Origin: Terriglobia bacterium
GTDB lineage: Bacteria; Acidobacteriota; Terriglobia; Acidiferrales; UBA7541
NCBI GenBank assembly: GCA_020073705.1
Contig: JAIQES010000007.1
Location: forward strand, 1-64,000
Direction: 5' to 3'
DNA length: 64,000 bases
Of the stretch, positions 48,007 through 57,668 are shown piece after piece. The position numbers and the translations under genes are program-made. The notes beneath the pieces are model-generated. The model saw nothing but the letters and a program-made list of their open reading frames with translations. It ran no database searches and had not been told where the DNA came from. Position 1 is the stretch's first letter. Each line of letters begins with the position of its first letter.

Positions 48007-48073
48007 GAATCGGATGGGCCTCCCGTTCCTGAGCGATGATGGCCTGATCCTTTCTGGGCGGAAAATTCCATGA
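47984..48073 (+). CDS. Candidate ilvB leader peptide, 29 aa
   Basis: The ATG at 47984 has GAGGAG (47970-47975) eight bases upstream, a near-ideal ribosome site. The 29-codon frame has seven leucines and two isoleucines (31% branched-chain residues). Its TGA overlaps the ilvB ATG (ATGA), so it could couple translation. The frame is open further upstream to 47948, but that ATG overlaps the -10 box. The composition fits a branched-chain amino acid leader peptide. The opposite strand is also open here, so chance cannot be excluded. Confidence 0.45.
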   Translation: MGLLAGFLNRMGLPFLSDDGLILSGRKIP

Positions 48074-49782
48074 TGAAAACAGGAGCGCAAATTCTCTGGG
48101 AGTGTTTGGAACTGCAAGGCGTGACAACAGTATTCGGTTATCCCGGCGGCGCCATCCTCCCAGCGTACGATGCATTGAAATACAGCAATATCCATCACGT
48201 TCTGGTCCGCCACGAGCAGGGCGCGACACACATGGCCGATGGCTACGCGCGGGCTTCGGGACGAGTGGGAGTAGCCATTGCCACTTCAGGGCCGGGAGCC
48301 ACGAACATGGTCACCGGAATCGCCACGGCGATGTTGGATTCCTCGCCGATTGTCTGCATTACCGGACAGGTTGGCAGCAAGCTCATCGGATCCGATGCGT
48401 TTCAGGAGGCCGACATTACAGGTGTCACGCTGCCCATTACCAAGCACAACTACCTGGTTACACATGCCGATCAGGTTGCGCGCACCGTCAGCGAAGCATT
48501 CTATGTGGCAAGTTCCGGCCGGCCGGGTCCCGTGCTGGTGGACATCACCAAGGACGCGCAGCAATCCACCTGCGATTTCGACGGGAAACCGGTCAAGCCG
48601 CAACTCCCCGGATACCGGCCGAATCTGTCTCCCACGCCCGATGAGTACAAACAAGCGCTCGAGCTGATCAACTGTGCCGAGCGGCCCGTGATTCTGGCTG
48701 GGCACGGCATCATCCTCTCGGGCGCGATGCAGGAAGTCCGCACCTTTGCCGAACGCGCCCACATCCCGGTGGGGCTCACGCTGCTTGGTTTGGGCGGGTT
48801 CCCGGCGTCTCATCCGCTGAGTCTCGGAATGATGGGCATGCACGGGGAAGCCTGGCTGAACAGGACCATTCAGGAAGCCGATCTGCTGATTGCTCTGGGG
48901 ATGCGTTTCGACGACCGCGTCACCGGCAACGTGAAGACGTACGCGACCAACGCGAAGAAGATCCACGTGGAGATCGATCGCGCCGAGATCAACAAAAACG
49001 TGAAAGTGGACGTCGCGCTGGTGGGCGATTTACGCGCCGTTATGCGCGAACTGTTGCCACAGGTGAAATCGCAGGACCGCCGCGAGTGGCTCGCGTACAT
49101 CGACCGGATGAAGGGCGATTCCGCGGTGCGCGATATCCAGAACCTCCCTGATGACGGCCACCTCTATGCCGCGCATGTCATCAACGATCTTTGGCATGAA
49201 ACGCGTGGAAGCAACACGATCGTGGTCACCGACGTGGGGCAGCACCAGATGTGGGAAGCCCAATACTACAAGCATGAAGAACCGCGCACGCTGATCACTT
49301 CGGGGGGCCTCGGCACAATGGGATTTGCACTGCCTGCGGCGATTGGCGTAAAAGCCGCGCGTCCCGAGGCTGAGGTTTGGGCCGTAGTGGGCGACGGCGG
49401 CTTCCAGATGACCATGGCCGAGATGGCCACGATGGTACAAGAGAATCTGAAGGTCAACATCGCCATCATCAACAACGGATACCTGGGCATGGTGCGCCAG
49501 TGGCAGGAGTTTTTCTACGACCGCAATTACGAAGCCACGCCGCTGCTCAGCCCCAATTTTGTGAAACTGGCGGACGCATATGGAGTTCGCAGCGTGGCCG
49601 TAACGCAGCGTTCGCAGGTGATGCCGGCGGTCGAATCGGCACGCAAGCATAACGGCCCGATGCTCATTGATTTCCAGGTGGAACAGGAAGACTCGGTTTA
49701 TCCCATGGTCGCGGCAGGCGCCGCCTTGCACGAAATGATCCGAAGGCCAAGCCCCATTGTGGAGACCGCAGCGGACGCGTGA
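48070..49782 (+). CDS. ilvB: Acetolactate synthase large subunit
   Basis: The 570-residue thiamine-diphosphate enzyme forms acetolactate or acetohydroxybutyrate, the first common step to valine, leucine and isoleucine. The catalytic glutamate region is VRHEQGATHMADGYAR. The TPP-binding motif begins GDGGFQMTMAEMAT and ends INNGYLG. FAD-type central domain blocks are also seen. A second ATG lies three bases further on. It is followed by ilvN seven bases downstream. Confidence 0.97.
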   Translation: MMKTGAQILWECLELQGVTTVFGYPGGAILPAYDALKYSNIHHVLVRHEQGATHMADGYARASGRVGVAIATSGPGATNMVTGIATAMLDSSPIVCITGQVGSKLIGSDAFQEADITGVTLPITKHNYLVTHADQVARTVSEAFYVASSGRPGPVLVDITKDAQQSTCDFDGKPVKPQLPGYRPNLSPTPDEYKQALELINCAERPVILAGHGIILSGAMQEVRTFAERAHIPVGLTLLGLGGFPASHPLSLGMMGMHGEAWLNRTIQEADLLIALGMRFDDRVTGNVKTYATNAKKIHVEIDRAEINKNVKVDVALVGDLRAVMRELLPQVKSQDRREWLAYIDRMKGDSAVRDIQNLPDDGHLYAAHVINDLWHETRGSNTIVVTDVGQHQMWEAQYYKHEEPRTLITSGGLGTMGFALPAAIGVKAARPEAEVWAVVGDGGFQMTMAEMATMVQENLKVNIAIINNGYLGMVRQWQEFFYDRNYEATPLLSPNFVKLADAYGVRSVAVTQRSQVMPAVESARKHNGPMLIDFQVEQEDSVYPMVAAGAALHEMIRRPSPIVETAADA

Positions 49783-49789
49783 GAAACCT

Positions 49790-50350
49790 ATGCTGAATAC
49801 ATTTGTAGTTTACGTCGAAAATAAGCCGGGCGTGCTGACCCGCGTCGCCTCGCTGTTTCGCCGGCGCGCCTTCAACATCGATTCCCTCACCGTGGGACGC
49901 ACGGAAAAGCCCGAGGTCTCGCGAATGACGATTGTGGTGGACGCCGATCGCGATCAGGCGCTGCGCATCGAAGCGCATCTCTACAAACTCGTTAACGTCT
50001 TGTTCGTTGAGAACATCACGGCGAAATCCGCGATTTCCCGCGATTTGGCTATGATCAAGGTGGCGGCCACGCACGACGGGCGCTCACACGTGCTCGAACT
50101 TGCCAGCGTATTTCGCGCGCGTGTGGTCGATGTCGGCCCGGAATCACTGACCATCGAAATTACCGGTGGGGAAGACAAAATCGACGGATTGCTGGAAGTG
50201 CTGCGTCCCTATGGTGTGCTCGAGATGGTGCGAACCGGTATCGTCGCGATGCGCCGCGGCGCCAAAGGCGCAAGCACGGGTCCCAGCGCCGCCTCGGGAG
50301 ACGGCGCGGAGCCCATTATCCCCGACGAGAACGTTTCCTATTCGGTGTAA
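49790..50350 (+). CDS. ilvN: Acetolactate synthase small (regulatory) subunit
   Basis: The 186-residue protein begins MLNTFVVYVENKPGVLTRVA, the ACT domain that binds valine, with the phenotypic NID segment FNIDSLTVG. The C-terminal ALS_ss_C domain follows (ISRDLAMIKVAA to VLEMVRTGIVAM). An extra Ala/Ser-rich tail of about 25 residues ends the protein. It gives feedback control to IlvB. Confidence 0.96.
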   Translation: MLNTFVVYVENKPGVLTRVASLFRRRAFNIDSLTVGRTEKPEVSRMTIVVDADRDQALRIEAHLYKLVNVLFVENITAKSAISRDLAMIKVAATHDGRSHVLELASVFRARVVDVGPESLTIEITGGEDKIDGLLEVLRPYGVLEMVRTGIVAMRRGAKGASTGPSAASGDGAEPIIPDENVSYSV

Positions 50351-50365
50351 AGCCCGGACCGTGAA

Positions 50366-51145
50366 TCACCAGAGATGGTAGTAGCCGTCGCGCCGGGTGA
50401 TATCCACTCGAATCCCAAACAGGCGGGAGATTTGGTCCGGCTCAAGCAGATCTTCTTTCCGTCCGTCCGCTTGAATCCGTCCGTTACGCATTAGGACCAC
50501 ACGATCGATCTCCGGGATGACGTCGGAGAGATGATGAGTTACCAGGACGATCCCAATTCCCGATCGGGCCAGTGCGCGCATCGTTTCCCGAAGTTCATGT
50601 TGGGCGAAAACATCGAGGCTGTTACTCGGTTCATCGAACACGAGCGTTTGCGGATCGTGCACCAGCGCCCGGGCGATCAGTATGCGTTTCGCCTCGCCGG
50701 AGGACATTTCCGCAACAGGGCGGCCGGCCAGATGCGGCACTCCGAGCCGCGCCAACACGGCCTCGGCCTTTTCTCTGTGGACAGGCTTAACGGTCTGATG
50801 TTCAAAGATGCGGGTGCTGCTGAAGAACCCGGAGAGAACCACTTCACGGCCGCTCGTCTCACTCGTACAGTCCAACATGAGATCGTTCGAGACGATCCCG
50901 AGCACGGAGCGCAGCTCGAAGATATTCCAGCGTTCGCGTCCCAGGATGGTTATGGAAGAACCTTCCCGAAGGACGGGGTAGCAGTCGCGTGTGATGGTCT
51001 TAATCAGAGTCGATTTGCCGCAGCCATTCGGTCCCAGAATCGCGATATGCTCGCCCGCTTCAATGCGGAGGCTGAAATCATCGAGGGCGACGTTGTCACC
51101 TCGAATGACACGCACGTTCTTCATGTCTACTAAAGCTGGTCCCAT
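50366..51145 (-). CDS. ABC transporter ATP-binding protein
   Basis: The 259-residue protein has Walker A GPNGCGKST (residues 38-46), signature MSSGEAKR in place of the usual LSGGQ-type, Walker B TLVFDEPSNSLD and the switch histidine in VTHHLSD. It resembles ModF/YadG-like single-domain ATPases. No permease gene is adjacent, so the substrate is unknown and the partner must be elsewhere. It converges with ilvN. Confidence 0.85.
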   Translation of the reverse strand: MGPALVDMKNVRVIRGDNVALDDFSLRIEAGEHIAILGPNGCGKSTLIKTITRDCYPVLREGSSITILGRERWNIFELRSVLGIVSNDLMLDCTSETSGREVVLSGFFSSTRIFEHQTVKPVHREKAEAVLARLGVPHLAGRPVAEMSSGEAKRILIARALVHDPQTLVFDEPSNSLDVFAQHELRETMRALARSGIGIVLVTHHLSDVIPEIDRVVLMRNGRIQADGRKEDLLEPDQISRLFGIRVDITRRDGYYHLW

Positions 51146-51319
51146 GCGTTTCGTGATTCTCCTTGCTCCATCATAATATCTCTTGATGGTTTTCTGCTCC
51201 TGGAATCGTTCAGTGGTTTCTGAGCCGGGACGGGAGTTTCCGATGTGTCACTGGTAACCATGCGAATCAGCGAGTGGATATATGCGGGAATGGGTTACAA
51301 GTAGTACTGGAGCTGAGTC

Positions 51320-52081
51320 ATGCGGATGTCTTTAAGATTCGCCATCGTAATCGCCATCGTGAGTCTCCTTCCACGGCCGGTCTTCGCACAAGGCAACAAC
51401 CACGGACCGGAACAGACGTTATTCCGATCCGCGAATCGCGAACGAACGGCACAGGGATTACCGCCGCTAAAATGGAACAACGCGCTGGCTGCCGCGGCGC
51501 GGCAGCACGCCTTGCGGCTGGCGCAGCAAGATACACTTTCGCATCAGTTTCCCGGTGAGCCGGACCTGGCCGGACGAGTTGCACAAGCCGGCGCGCGCTT
51601 CAGCACTATTGCAGAAAACATTGCCGAAGGGCCGGATGCAGAGAGCATCCACGAACAGTGGATGAAATCGCCACCGCACCGGAGAAATCTGCTCGATCCG
51701 CAAGTGGATTCGGTCGGCATCTCGGTGGCCGAACGAAACGGGGCATTGTTCGCTGTCGAGGATTTTTCGCTGGCTGGTGGTGCGTTGTCTTTGCAGGATC
51801 AGGAGAAGGTGGTGGCTGCTCAACTCCAATCGCGCGGGCTGCGCCTGCTGAACTATACCGATGACGCGCGCCGGACGTGCGCCCTGGACAATGGATTTGC
51901 GGGAAATCACCGGCCTTCCTTTGTGCTGCACTACGCTACGGCGGATCTTCAAGAACTCCCAGATATGCTGGACCAGAGAATTCAAACCGGCCGGTATCAT
52001 GGTGCGGCTATTGGAGCCTGTCCGTCGGGTAGCAAGTTTGGATCTTCGATGTACCGCGTTGCTGTCCTGCTCTATGAATGA
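51320..52081 (+). CDS. Secreted CAP-domain (SCP/PR-1) protein
   Basis: The 253-residue protein has a signal peptide (FAIVIAIVSLLPRPVFAQ, about residues 7-24). The CAP domain spans about 30-150: LFRSANRERTAQGLPPLKWN, ARQHALRLAQ, HEQWMKSPPHRRNLLDP and VGISVAERNG. Bacterial CAP proteins are secreted and bind lipids or metals. A distinct C-terminal half of about 100 residues is not recognised. It is divergent from the ABC ATPase gene. Confidence 0.85.
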   Translation: MRMSLRFAIVIAIVSLLPRPVFAQGNNHGPEQTLFRSANRERTAQGLPPLKWNNALAAAARQHALRLAQQDTLSHQFPGEPDLAGRVAQAGARFSTIAENIAEGPDAESIHEQWMKSPPHRRNLLDPQVDSVGISVAERNGALFAVEDFSLAGGALSLQDQEKVVAAQLQSRGLRLLNYTDDARRTCALDNGFAGNHRPSFVLHYATADLQELPDMLDQRIQTGRYHGAAIGACPSGSKFGSSMYRVAVLLYE

Positions 52082-52447
52082 CGAGGATCGATCCTGGTGT
52101 TAGCCGACTCACCGGCAACTCCACGGTGAGTGGACTTTCATTTACTAATTCCCTGCGAATTATTTATGCCTCTCTTAGGTCTTGCTGTCTAGAATTCTCC
52201 ACGTCATCGGCCATTGAAGTTCAGGAAATAAGGGATCTAGGCATTCTGGCCTTCAAGTTTCGGATCACTGGATAAACATGCTTTATGCACAGCATTAGAG
52301 AATTGGTCAATCCAAACCTGATTGCTAGAAGAGAAAGTATGAATTGGACTGTAGCGGAGAGGAGCGGCTAAGGTTTAGGGGCCGGGCGGGGCTGCAAGAG
52401 GGAAGAGAAAAGCGGCCTGCCAGCGGAAAGGGAGTAACACAAATCAC
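52082..52447. other. Intergenic, no gene recognised
   Basis: No supported gene or clear hairpin. It must hold the porin promoter, but no strong sigma-70 pair was seen. Confidence 0.35.
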
Positions 52448-53887
52448 ATGAAGAAAACTTATGGGGTGTGCATAGGAATGTTGGCGATGGGGCTTGCGAT
52501 TGCGGGAGCGCCGGTGGCTCGGGCGCAGACTCAGATGGCGGCAAATGCGGCAGGAGGTGTGAGTGAAGCGAGCACGATGAGTGCATCGGTGGCGCCAGCG
52601 GCGTCGAGTCCGGCGAGCCTGGACCGGCGAGTGGAGGAACTAGAGAAGGAACTCGCAGAACTGCGGAGCGAACTGGCGGCACGGAAGCGGACCGAAGAAG
52701 CGGCGGCGGCGACGCCAGCACCTTCTCCGGCAGCAGCCGCGCAGGACAAGCCTGCGGAGAAGACAACGATCGCGAGTTTGCTGGGGCCGACGTCGTTGAG
52801 CGGATTCATAGATACGTACTACCAGGTTAACTTTAATCATCCCTCCGACCAAGGCGCGGATTTTCGCGCTTTCGATTTCAGGTCGCACCAGTTTGGCTTG
52901 AACATGGCTGAGTTGATTCTGGACAAAGCGCCGGATGCGAGCGGTCCGGCAGGCCGAACCGGCTATCACGTGTCGCTGGGATTCGGCGACGGGATGAATG
53001 CTGTCAACGGAACGGACTTTGCCGGGAATACGTTGGGGTTTGGTGATGGGTTCTTTGCACAGCACTTAAAGGAAGCGTATTTCTCCTACCTGGCGCCAGT
53101 AGGGAAGGGACTCCAGGTGGATGTCGGCAAGTATGTGACGCCGATGGGCTCCGAAGTGATCGAGTCGAAGGACAACTGGAACTACTCGCGCGGCCTGCTG
53201 TTTACCTACGCCATTCCGTTTTACCATTTTGGCATGCGGGCGAAATACACGTTCAACGACAAGTATGCGCTGACGGGTTACTTGGCGAACGGATGGAACA
53301 ACATTGTGGACAACAATTCCGGGAAAATGTTCGGATTGACGTTCAATTGGAATCCAACCAAAAAGGTAAGTTTCGCTCAGACCTACATGGCCGGACCGGA
53401 AGCGCCCGCAGGGACTTTTGGCCCCACGGTCAACGTCAACAACTTCTGGCGGCAGACCTGGGACACGGTCGTCACGTATAATCCGACGGCCAAGCTGTCG
53501 TTGATGGCGAACTTCGACTATGGCCGCGGTGACAGATTTCCCATTGAGTCCACGCCGCCCTATTCCGCTCCCGTTTACTGGACAGGTGGCGCAGGGTATG
53601 TGAAGTATGCGCTGGACGCAAATGATTATGTTGCGGCCCGCTACGAATACTTCGAAGATCACGATGGATTCATGACAGCCACAGGTATTCCGCGTCTGCA
53701 CTTTAACGAGTTTACCGCAACGTACCAGCGGACGTTGGCAACTCACCTGCTAACCCGCTTCGAGTACCGGCGAGATATGGGGAACTTTCCCGTATTCGAC
53801 ATCTCTAACTTTAATTCGGGAGTCAAATACCAGAACACGGCCACCATCGGCCTGATCTTCCTATTTGACAGCCGCGACGCCAAGTGA
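52448..53887 (+). CDS. Outer-membrane porin (BBP2/OmpL-like beta-barrel)
   Basis: The 479-residue protein has a signal peptide (cleavage near ARAQ, residue 26). A short coiled-coil (LDRRVEELEKELAELRSELA, about residues 59-78) follows, then an Ala/Pro linker. The rest is a large aromatic- and glycine-rich beta-barrel, starting about SLSGFIDTYYQVNF and ending with the terminal aromatic strand TIGLIFLFDS. Such porins in related bacteria are often near ammonium-transport genes, and here a PII gene follows after a gap. Confidence 0.8.
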   Translation: MKKTYGVCIGMLAMGLAIAGAPVARAQTQMAANAAGGVSEASTMSASVAPAASSPASLDRRVEELEKELAELRSELAARKRTEEAAAATPAPSPAAAAQDKPAEKTTIASLLGPTSLSGFIDTYYQVNFNHPSDQGADFRAFDFRSHQFGLNMAELILDKAPDASGPAGRTGYHVSLGFGDGMNAVNGTDFAGNTLGFGDGFFAQHLKEAYFSYLAPVGKGLQVDVGKYVTPMGSEVIESKDNWNYSRGLLFTYAIPFYHFGMRAKYTFNDKYALTGYLANGWNNIVDNNSGKMFGLTFNWNPTKKVSFAQTYMAGPEAPAGTFGPTVNVNNFWRQTWDTVVTYNPTAKLSLMANFDYGRGDRFPIESTPPYSAPVYWTGGAGYVKYALDANDYVAARYEYFEDHDGFMTATGIPRLHFNEFTATYQRTLATHLLTRFEYRRDMGNFPVFDISNFNSGVKYQNTATIGLIFLFDSRDAK

Positions 53888-54312
53888 CGGCGGCGTAGCG
53901 TCTTGAAGAAGTGATGCGAATTATGGAGGTGGGAGAGCAATTAGGTTCAGCGCTCTCCCGCACATCCAGGTAGCGAGTTCTTGAGACGCGAGAGGAAGTG
54001 CAGTACGGCATCTTGCAACGGTCAGGGATTCCCCGCGATGAGTTTCACGAATCGGCGCACATTGTGGCGGTATCCAAACGACTTACATGCTAGGCCATTT
54101 TAGGTAAGCGTGTGGTTTCCCGCTGGGAGGTGTCTTGGTTGACAACCTGTATCGGGCGCCAGCGCCGAAAGCGCTATGCGTGACAAGCCGAACCCCAATA
54201 GAACTCGTTAGTGTGGAATTGCCAGGTAGAATAGTCCTATAGTGGGAGGCGCTGCCGAGAGGCGGCAAGGGATTCGAATCTCTGGTTACAACCTGAGGAC
54301 AAGAACATTATG
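53888..54312. other. Intergenic between porin and PII, no amt gene
   Basis: A hairpin with stem GGGAGAGC/GCTCTCCC (53931-53938 with 53952-53959) follows the porin. No gene is seen in the remaining 350 bp, and no sigma-54-type site was recognised before the PII gene. Confidence 0.45.
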
Positions 54313-54651
54313 ATGACTAAGCTCGAAGCGATCGTTCAGCCGTCCAGGTTTGAAGCAGTTAAGGAAGTTCTCACCGAACTGGGCATTGGAGGCATGACCA
54401 TATCCGACGTCCGGGGGCACGGCCGGCAAAAGGGACATACGGAAGTCTACCGCGGCCGTGAATACACCGTAGATCTCCTTCCGAAAATCAAGATCGAATT
54501 GGTCATTCCCGACAATCTCGTGGATGCTGCGGTCGATGCAATTCTCCAGAGCGCCTCGACGGGAAAGATCGGCGATGGAAAGATCTTTATTTCCAAAGTT
54601 GATCAAGCAATCCGGATTCGAAACCAGGAGCGCGGGGTTTCGGCTCTCTAA
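54313..54651 (+). CDS. glnB: PII nitrogen regulatory protein
   Basis: Starting at the second ATG (54313, GAGGA upstream) gives 112 residues, exactly the GlnB length. The T-loop reads TEVYRGREYTVDLLPKIKI, with the uridylylated Tyr at position 51 conserved. The Walker-like B loop TGKIGDGKIFIS and the closing IRNQERGVSAL are typical. It reports 2-oxoglutarate and ATP status. The uridylyltransferase gene glnD follows, so the modification cycle is encoded together. GlnB versus GlnK cannot be decided. Confidence 0.94.
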   Translation: MTKLEAIVQPSRFEAVKEVLTELGIGGMTISDVRGHGRQKGHTEVYRGREYTVDLLPKIKIELVIPDNLVDAAVDAILQSASTGKIGDGKIFISKVDQAIRIRNQERGVSAL

Positions 54652-54760
54652 TACAGGGGGGGACGGTTCAGACAGCGAAGCTGGAGTTTTGAGACGGACG
54701 TGTATTTGGGTTGCGGAAACTCCTTCGCGCAGGATAGGCGGCGGATCTGGTTGGTCTGAC

Positions 54761-57352
54761 ATGAGGCTCGAAAGTCGCACTTCCACGCTACAAGAGTTAT
54801 ATGCGGACGAGTCCGCGAAAATCAGGAAACGCTTCGAGGAGACGGGCGATGGGAAGGCAGCTATCCGCGGCCGCTCTTCCTTGATCGATTCGGTGGTTAT
54901 CGAGCTCTGGAACGAAGTTACAAAAACTGGAGATCCCGTCGAAGGATTCTGCATCGCTGCAATGGGCGGATACGGGCGGCGTGCGCTGTTTCCGTATTCG
55001 GATATTGATCTCCTTTTTCTGTTTGAGAAGGAGGCCCAGGAAGAAAACCTGATTAAGAAGATCATCGCTCCGCTGAGCCAGTCTCTTTGGGATTTACACC
55101 TGCGCGTAAGCCCCACAACTCGGACCCTCTCCGAATGCGGCAAACTTCATCGCGGCAACATCGAATTCAATATTTCACTCCTGGACTGCCGTTACATCTG
55201 CGGTGATGAAAGACTCTTTGAACGGCTCCGGACCCGGGTTCTTCCGGGCATGGTGGCGCGAGAAGCTCAGAACTTGATGCAGGAACTCACGGGCCTAGCC
55301 CGCTTGAGACACGAAAAATATGGCCGAACCATTTTTCATCTCGAGCCTAATATCAAGGATGGCCCCGGCGGTTTGCGGGACTATCAAGTGGCGTGCTGGC
55401 TGGCGCAGATCTCGGAAATGAAGCATTCCCGCGAATGGAAAAGTGCCGAAGAGCTGTTGCCGGCTCCGCTTCGGCCGGACGCGATGAACGCAATCAACTT
55501 TCTCGATGCCGTCCGGTGTTTTCTCCACTACCAGCAGGGCCGCGACCTTAATGTACTGACCTACGAACTGCAATCCCAGGCCGCATCCGCGGGGATTGGA
55601 CTACATGGCGGGCCGGTGACTTCCCCCAACGACTGGATGCGCGGCTATTTTCGGCATGTTCGGGCCATATACAGATTGACGGTCCTGCTCGATGAAATTC
55701 CGCGGGAAAGATCAATTCGGTCACGCCTATTCGGCAGACGCAAATCGCGGTTGTCGAACACGGAATTCACCGTCGTCGACGGACGCGTGTTTTTGCATGA
55801 ACCTGCATCGGTCGAAGACCCAGCGAGGATGTTTGGCCTGTTTGAATTCGTTGCCCGGCACAATCTCAAATTGACTGCCGAAACCGAAAACGCAGTCGAG
55901 GCGGCCCTTCCCAGGATCCAAAAGTGGGTCTCCAAGACTCCGGATCTGTGGGAGTACTTCCGTCGTATTCTTGTGTTGCCTTATGCCGCATCGTCTTTGC
56001 GCGCGATGCACCGGCTCGGACTCCTCGTGCTGTTGTTCAAGGAATTTCAGGCGATCGATTCGCTGGTCATTCGCGACTATTACCACCGGTACACGGTCGA
56101 TGAACATTCCTTGGTCACCATCGAGAATTTGCATAAGCTCTCTGCGGAGAGCAGCGAATCCGATCGGAAATTCTGGGACATTCTCTCCAGTATCGAACAC
56201 CCGGAACTGCTCTACCTTTCCTTGATCTTCCATGACGTCGGCAAGGGCATGCCGGTCGAGAGTCATGTGCAAGGCAGTCTGGAAGCTGTGAAGGGCGTTT
56301 TTGACCGCCTGCGGCTAGATTCCGCTGGCCGCGACACGGTGAACTTTCTGATCGCAAACCATTTGCGAATGTCCGCAACAGTCCTGCGGCGCGACATCTT
56401 CGATCCCGAAGCGGTGCATGATTTTGCCCAGGCCGTGGGCACGATCGAATACCTGAAGATGCTCACGCTTTTTACTTATGCGGATATCAAGGCTGTAAAT
56501 CCGGAGGCCCTGACGCCGTGGAAGGCGGAGATGCTGTGGCAATTGTATGCCGCCACGGAGAATTACTTGAACCGTTCCGTCGACGACCAGCGATTGTATG
56601 TAGCGGGAGAAGATGCCAAGCAACTCGAGCGTCTGGTTCCCCCTGGAGAAGAAGCGGGTGAAACGGAACGGTTCCGGAATTTTCTGGATGGGTTTCCGAA
56701 GCGGTATTTGCTGACGCACTCTCCGGTAGAAATCGCGGCTCATTATCGGATGTACAAGCGCTTGGGCCGCTCTTCGGCCGAAATCAGCGTGACCAAGCGC
56801 GACGATTACTATGAGCTTGTTCTTGTGACAACGGACCGGCCATTTCTTTTTGCGAAGGTTGCCGGGACGATCTCGTCCTGGGGGATGAATATCATGAAGG
56901 CAGATGCTTGTGCGAATAAGGCCGGAATCGTGCTGGATATATTGCGCTTCTCCGACCGGTTCCGCACACTCGATCACAATCCGTCTGAGACAATTCGTCT
57001 CAAACAGAGTCTTGTCGCCGCCTTATCCGGTGAACTCGACGTTGCCGATTTAATGAAGAGGAAATTTCACCCCGAAAAACAGGCTCCGAAAGTTCGTGTG
57101 CAAACGCGCATCCGCCTCGATAACGAGTGCTCCTCGCATAGCACCGTTGTGGAAATTGCCGCCTTCGACCGGCCGGGGCTTCTTTACGACATTAGTTCCA
57201 CGTTTGCCGAACTCGGTTGCAATATTGCAGTGGGCCTAATTGACACGGAGGGTGGAACCGCCACCGACGTGTTCTACGTCACCAAACAGGGCGCCAAACT
57301 TAGCACGGATCAGCAGCATGAACTGCACTACGCTCTCCAACAGCGGCTTTGA
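54761..57352 (+). CDS. glnD: PII uridylyltransferase/uridylyl-removing enzyme
   Basis: The ATG at 54761 gives 863 residues, the size of GlnD; a frame overlapping glnB is not used. The nucleotidyltransferase motif is MGGYGRRALFPYSDIDLLFLF. The HD domain has LSLIFHDVGKGMP and later NFLIANHLRMSAT. Two C-terminal ACT domains (about residues 690-770 and 795-863) bind glutamine. It uridylylates PII when glutamine is low and reverses this when high. It forms a unit with glnB. Confidence 0.95.
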   Translation: MRLESRTSTLQELYADESAKIRKRFEETGDGKAAIRGRSSLIDSVVIELWNEVTKTGDPVEGFCIAAMGGYGRRALFPYSDIDLLFLFEKEAQEENLIKKIIAPLSQSLWDLHLRVSPTTRTLSECGKLHRGNIEFNISLLDCRYICGDERLFERLRTRVLPGMVAREAQNLMQELTGLARLRHEKYGRTIFHLEPNIKDGPGGLRDYQVACWLAQISEMKHSREWKSAEELLPAPLRPDAMNAINFLDAVRCFLHYQQGRDLNVLTYELQSQAASAGIGLHGGPVTSPNDWMRGYFRHVRAIYRLTVLLDEIPRERSIRSRLFGRRKSRLSNTEFTVVDGRVFLHEPASVEDPARMFGLFEFVARHNLKLTAETENAVEAALPRIQKWVSKTPDLWEYFRRILVLPYAASSLRAMHRLGLLVLLFKEFQAIDSLVIRDYYHRYTVDEHSLVTIENLHKLSAESSESDRKFWDILSSIEHPELLYLSLIFHDVGKGMPVESHVQGSLEAVKGVFDRLRLDSAGRDTVNFLIANHLRMSATVLRRDIFDPEAVHDFAQAVGTIEYLKMLTLFTYADIKAVNPEALTPWKAEMLWQLYAATENYLNRSVDDQRLYVAGEDAKQLERLVPPGEEAGETERFRNFLDGFPKRYLLTHSPVEIAAHYRMYKRLGRSSAEISVTKRDDYYELVLVTTDRPFLFAKVAGTISSWGMNIMKADACANKAGIVLDILRFSDRFRTLDHNPSETIRLKQSLVAALSGELDVADLMKRKFHPEKQAPKVRVQTRIRLDNECSSHSTVVEIAAFDRPGLLYDISSTFAELGCNIAVGLIDTEGGTATDVFYVTKQGAKLSTDQQHELHYALQQRL

Positions 57353-57533
57353 ATGGCGGCGGCCCCCGGATGGAACATTGCGGCTTCTTCGGAGGTGAAG
57401 CATTCTCCCCGTGTAGCAACCAATCAATCTTTGATTCTCCGGTGTCATCGCTTTCGAGCATCCAGTTTCGAAATTGGCATTATAATTCCACTACGTTGCG
57501 CTTAGCTCTTACTCAGCAGACGGGAGGATCGCT

Positions 57534-57668
57534 ATGATCAAGAAAGTTGCGGGCGGATACAAGGTCGTTTCCAGTAAGGGAAAGAATCTCGGAGGTCCTT
57601 ATAAGACAATCGAGGAAGCGAAGAAACGCCTCCGCCAAGTCGAGTTTTTCAAGCACCGGAAGGACTGA
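57534..57668 (+). CDS. Conserved 44-aa lysine-rich small protein
   Basis: The ATG at 57534 has GGGAGG seven bases upstream. The 44-codon product begins MIKKVAGGYKVVSSKGKNLG and ends in a helix with KKRLRQVEFFKHRKD, a recurring small-protein pattern found in diverse bacteria. TATAAT at 57481-57486 could be its -10. No function is known. Confidence 0.7.
   Translation: MIKKVAGGYKVVSSKGKNLGGPYKTIEEAKKRLRQVEFFKHRKD

Noticed and set aside
54139-54180. TTGACA upstream of glnB as a promoter
   Set aside because: No -10 hexamer at 16-18 bp; the nearest candidate is about 28 bp away.
54261-54285. T-loop-like GATTCGAATC near a small stem, possibly a tRNA
   Set aside because: No acceptor or anticodon arms can be drawn, and the word is itself a palindrome.
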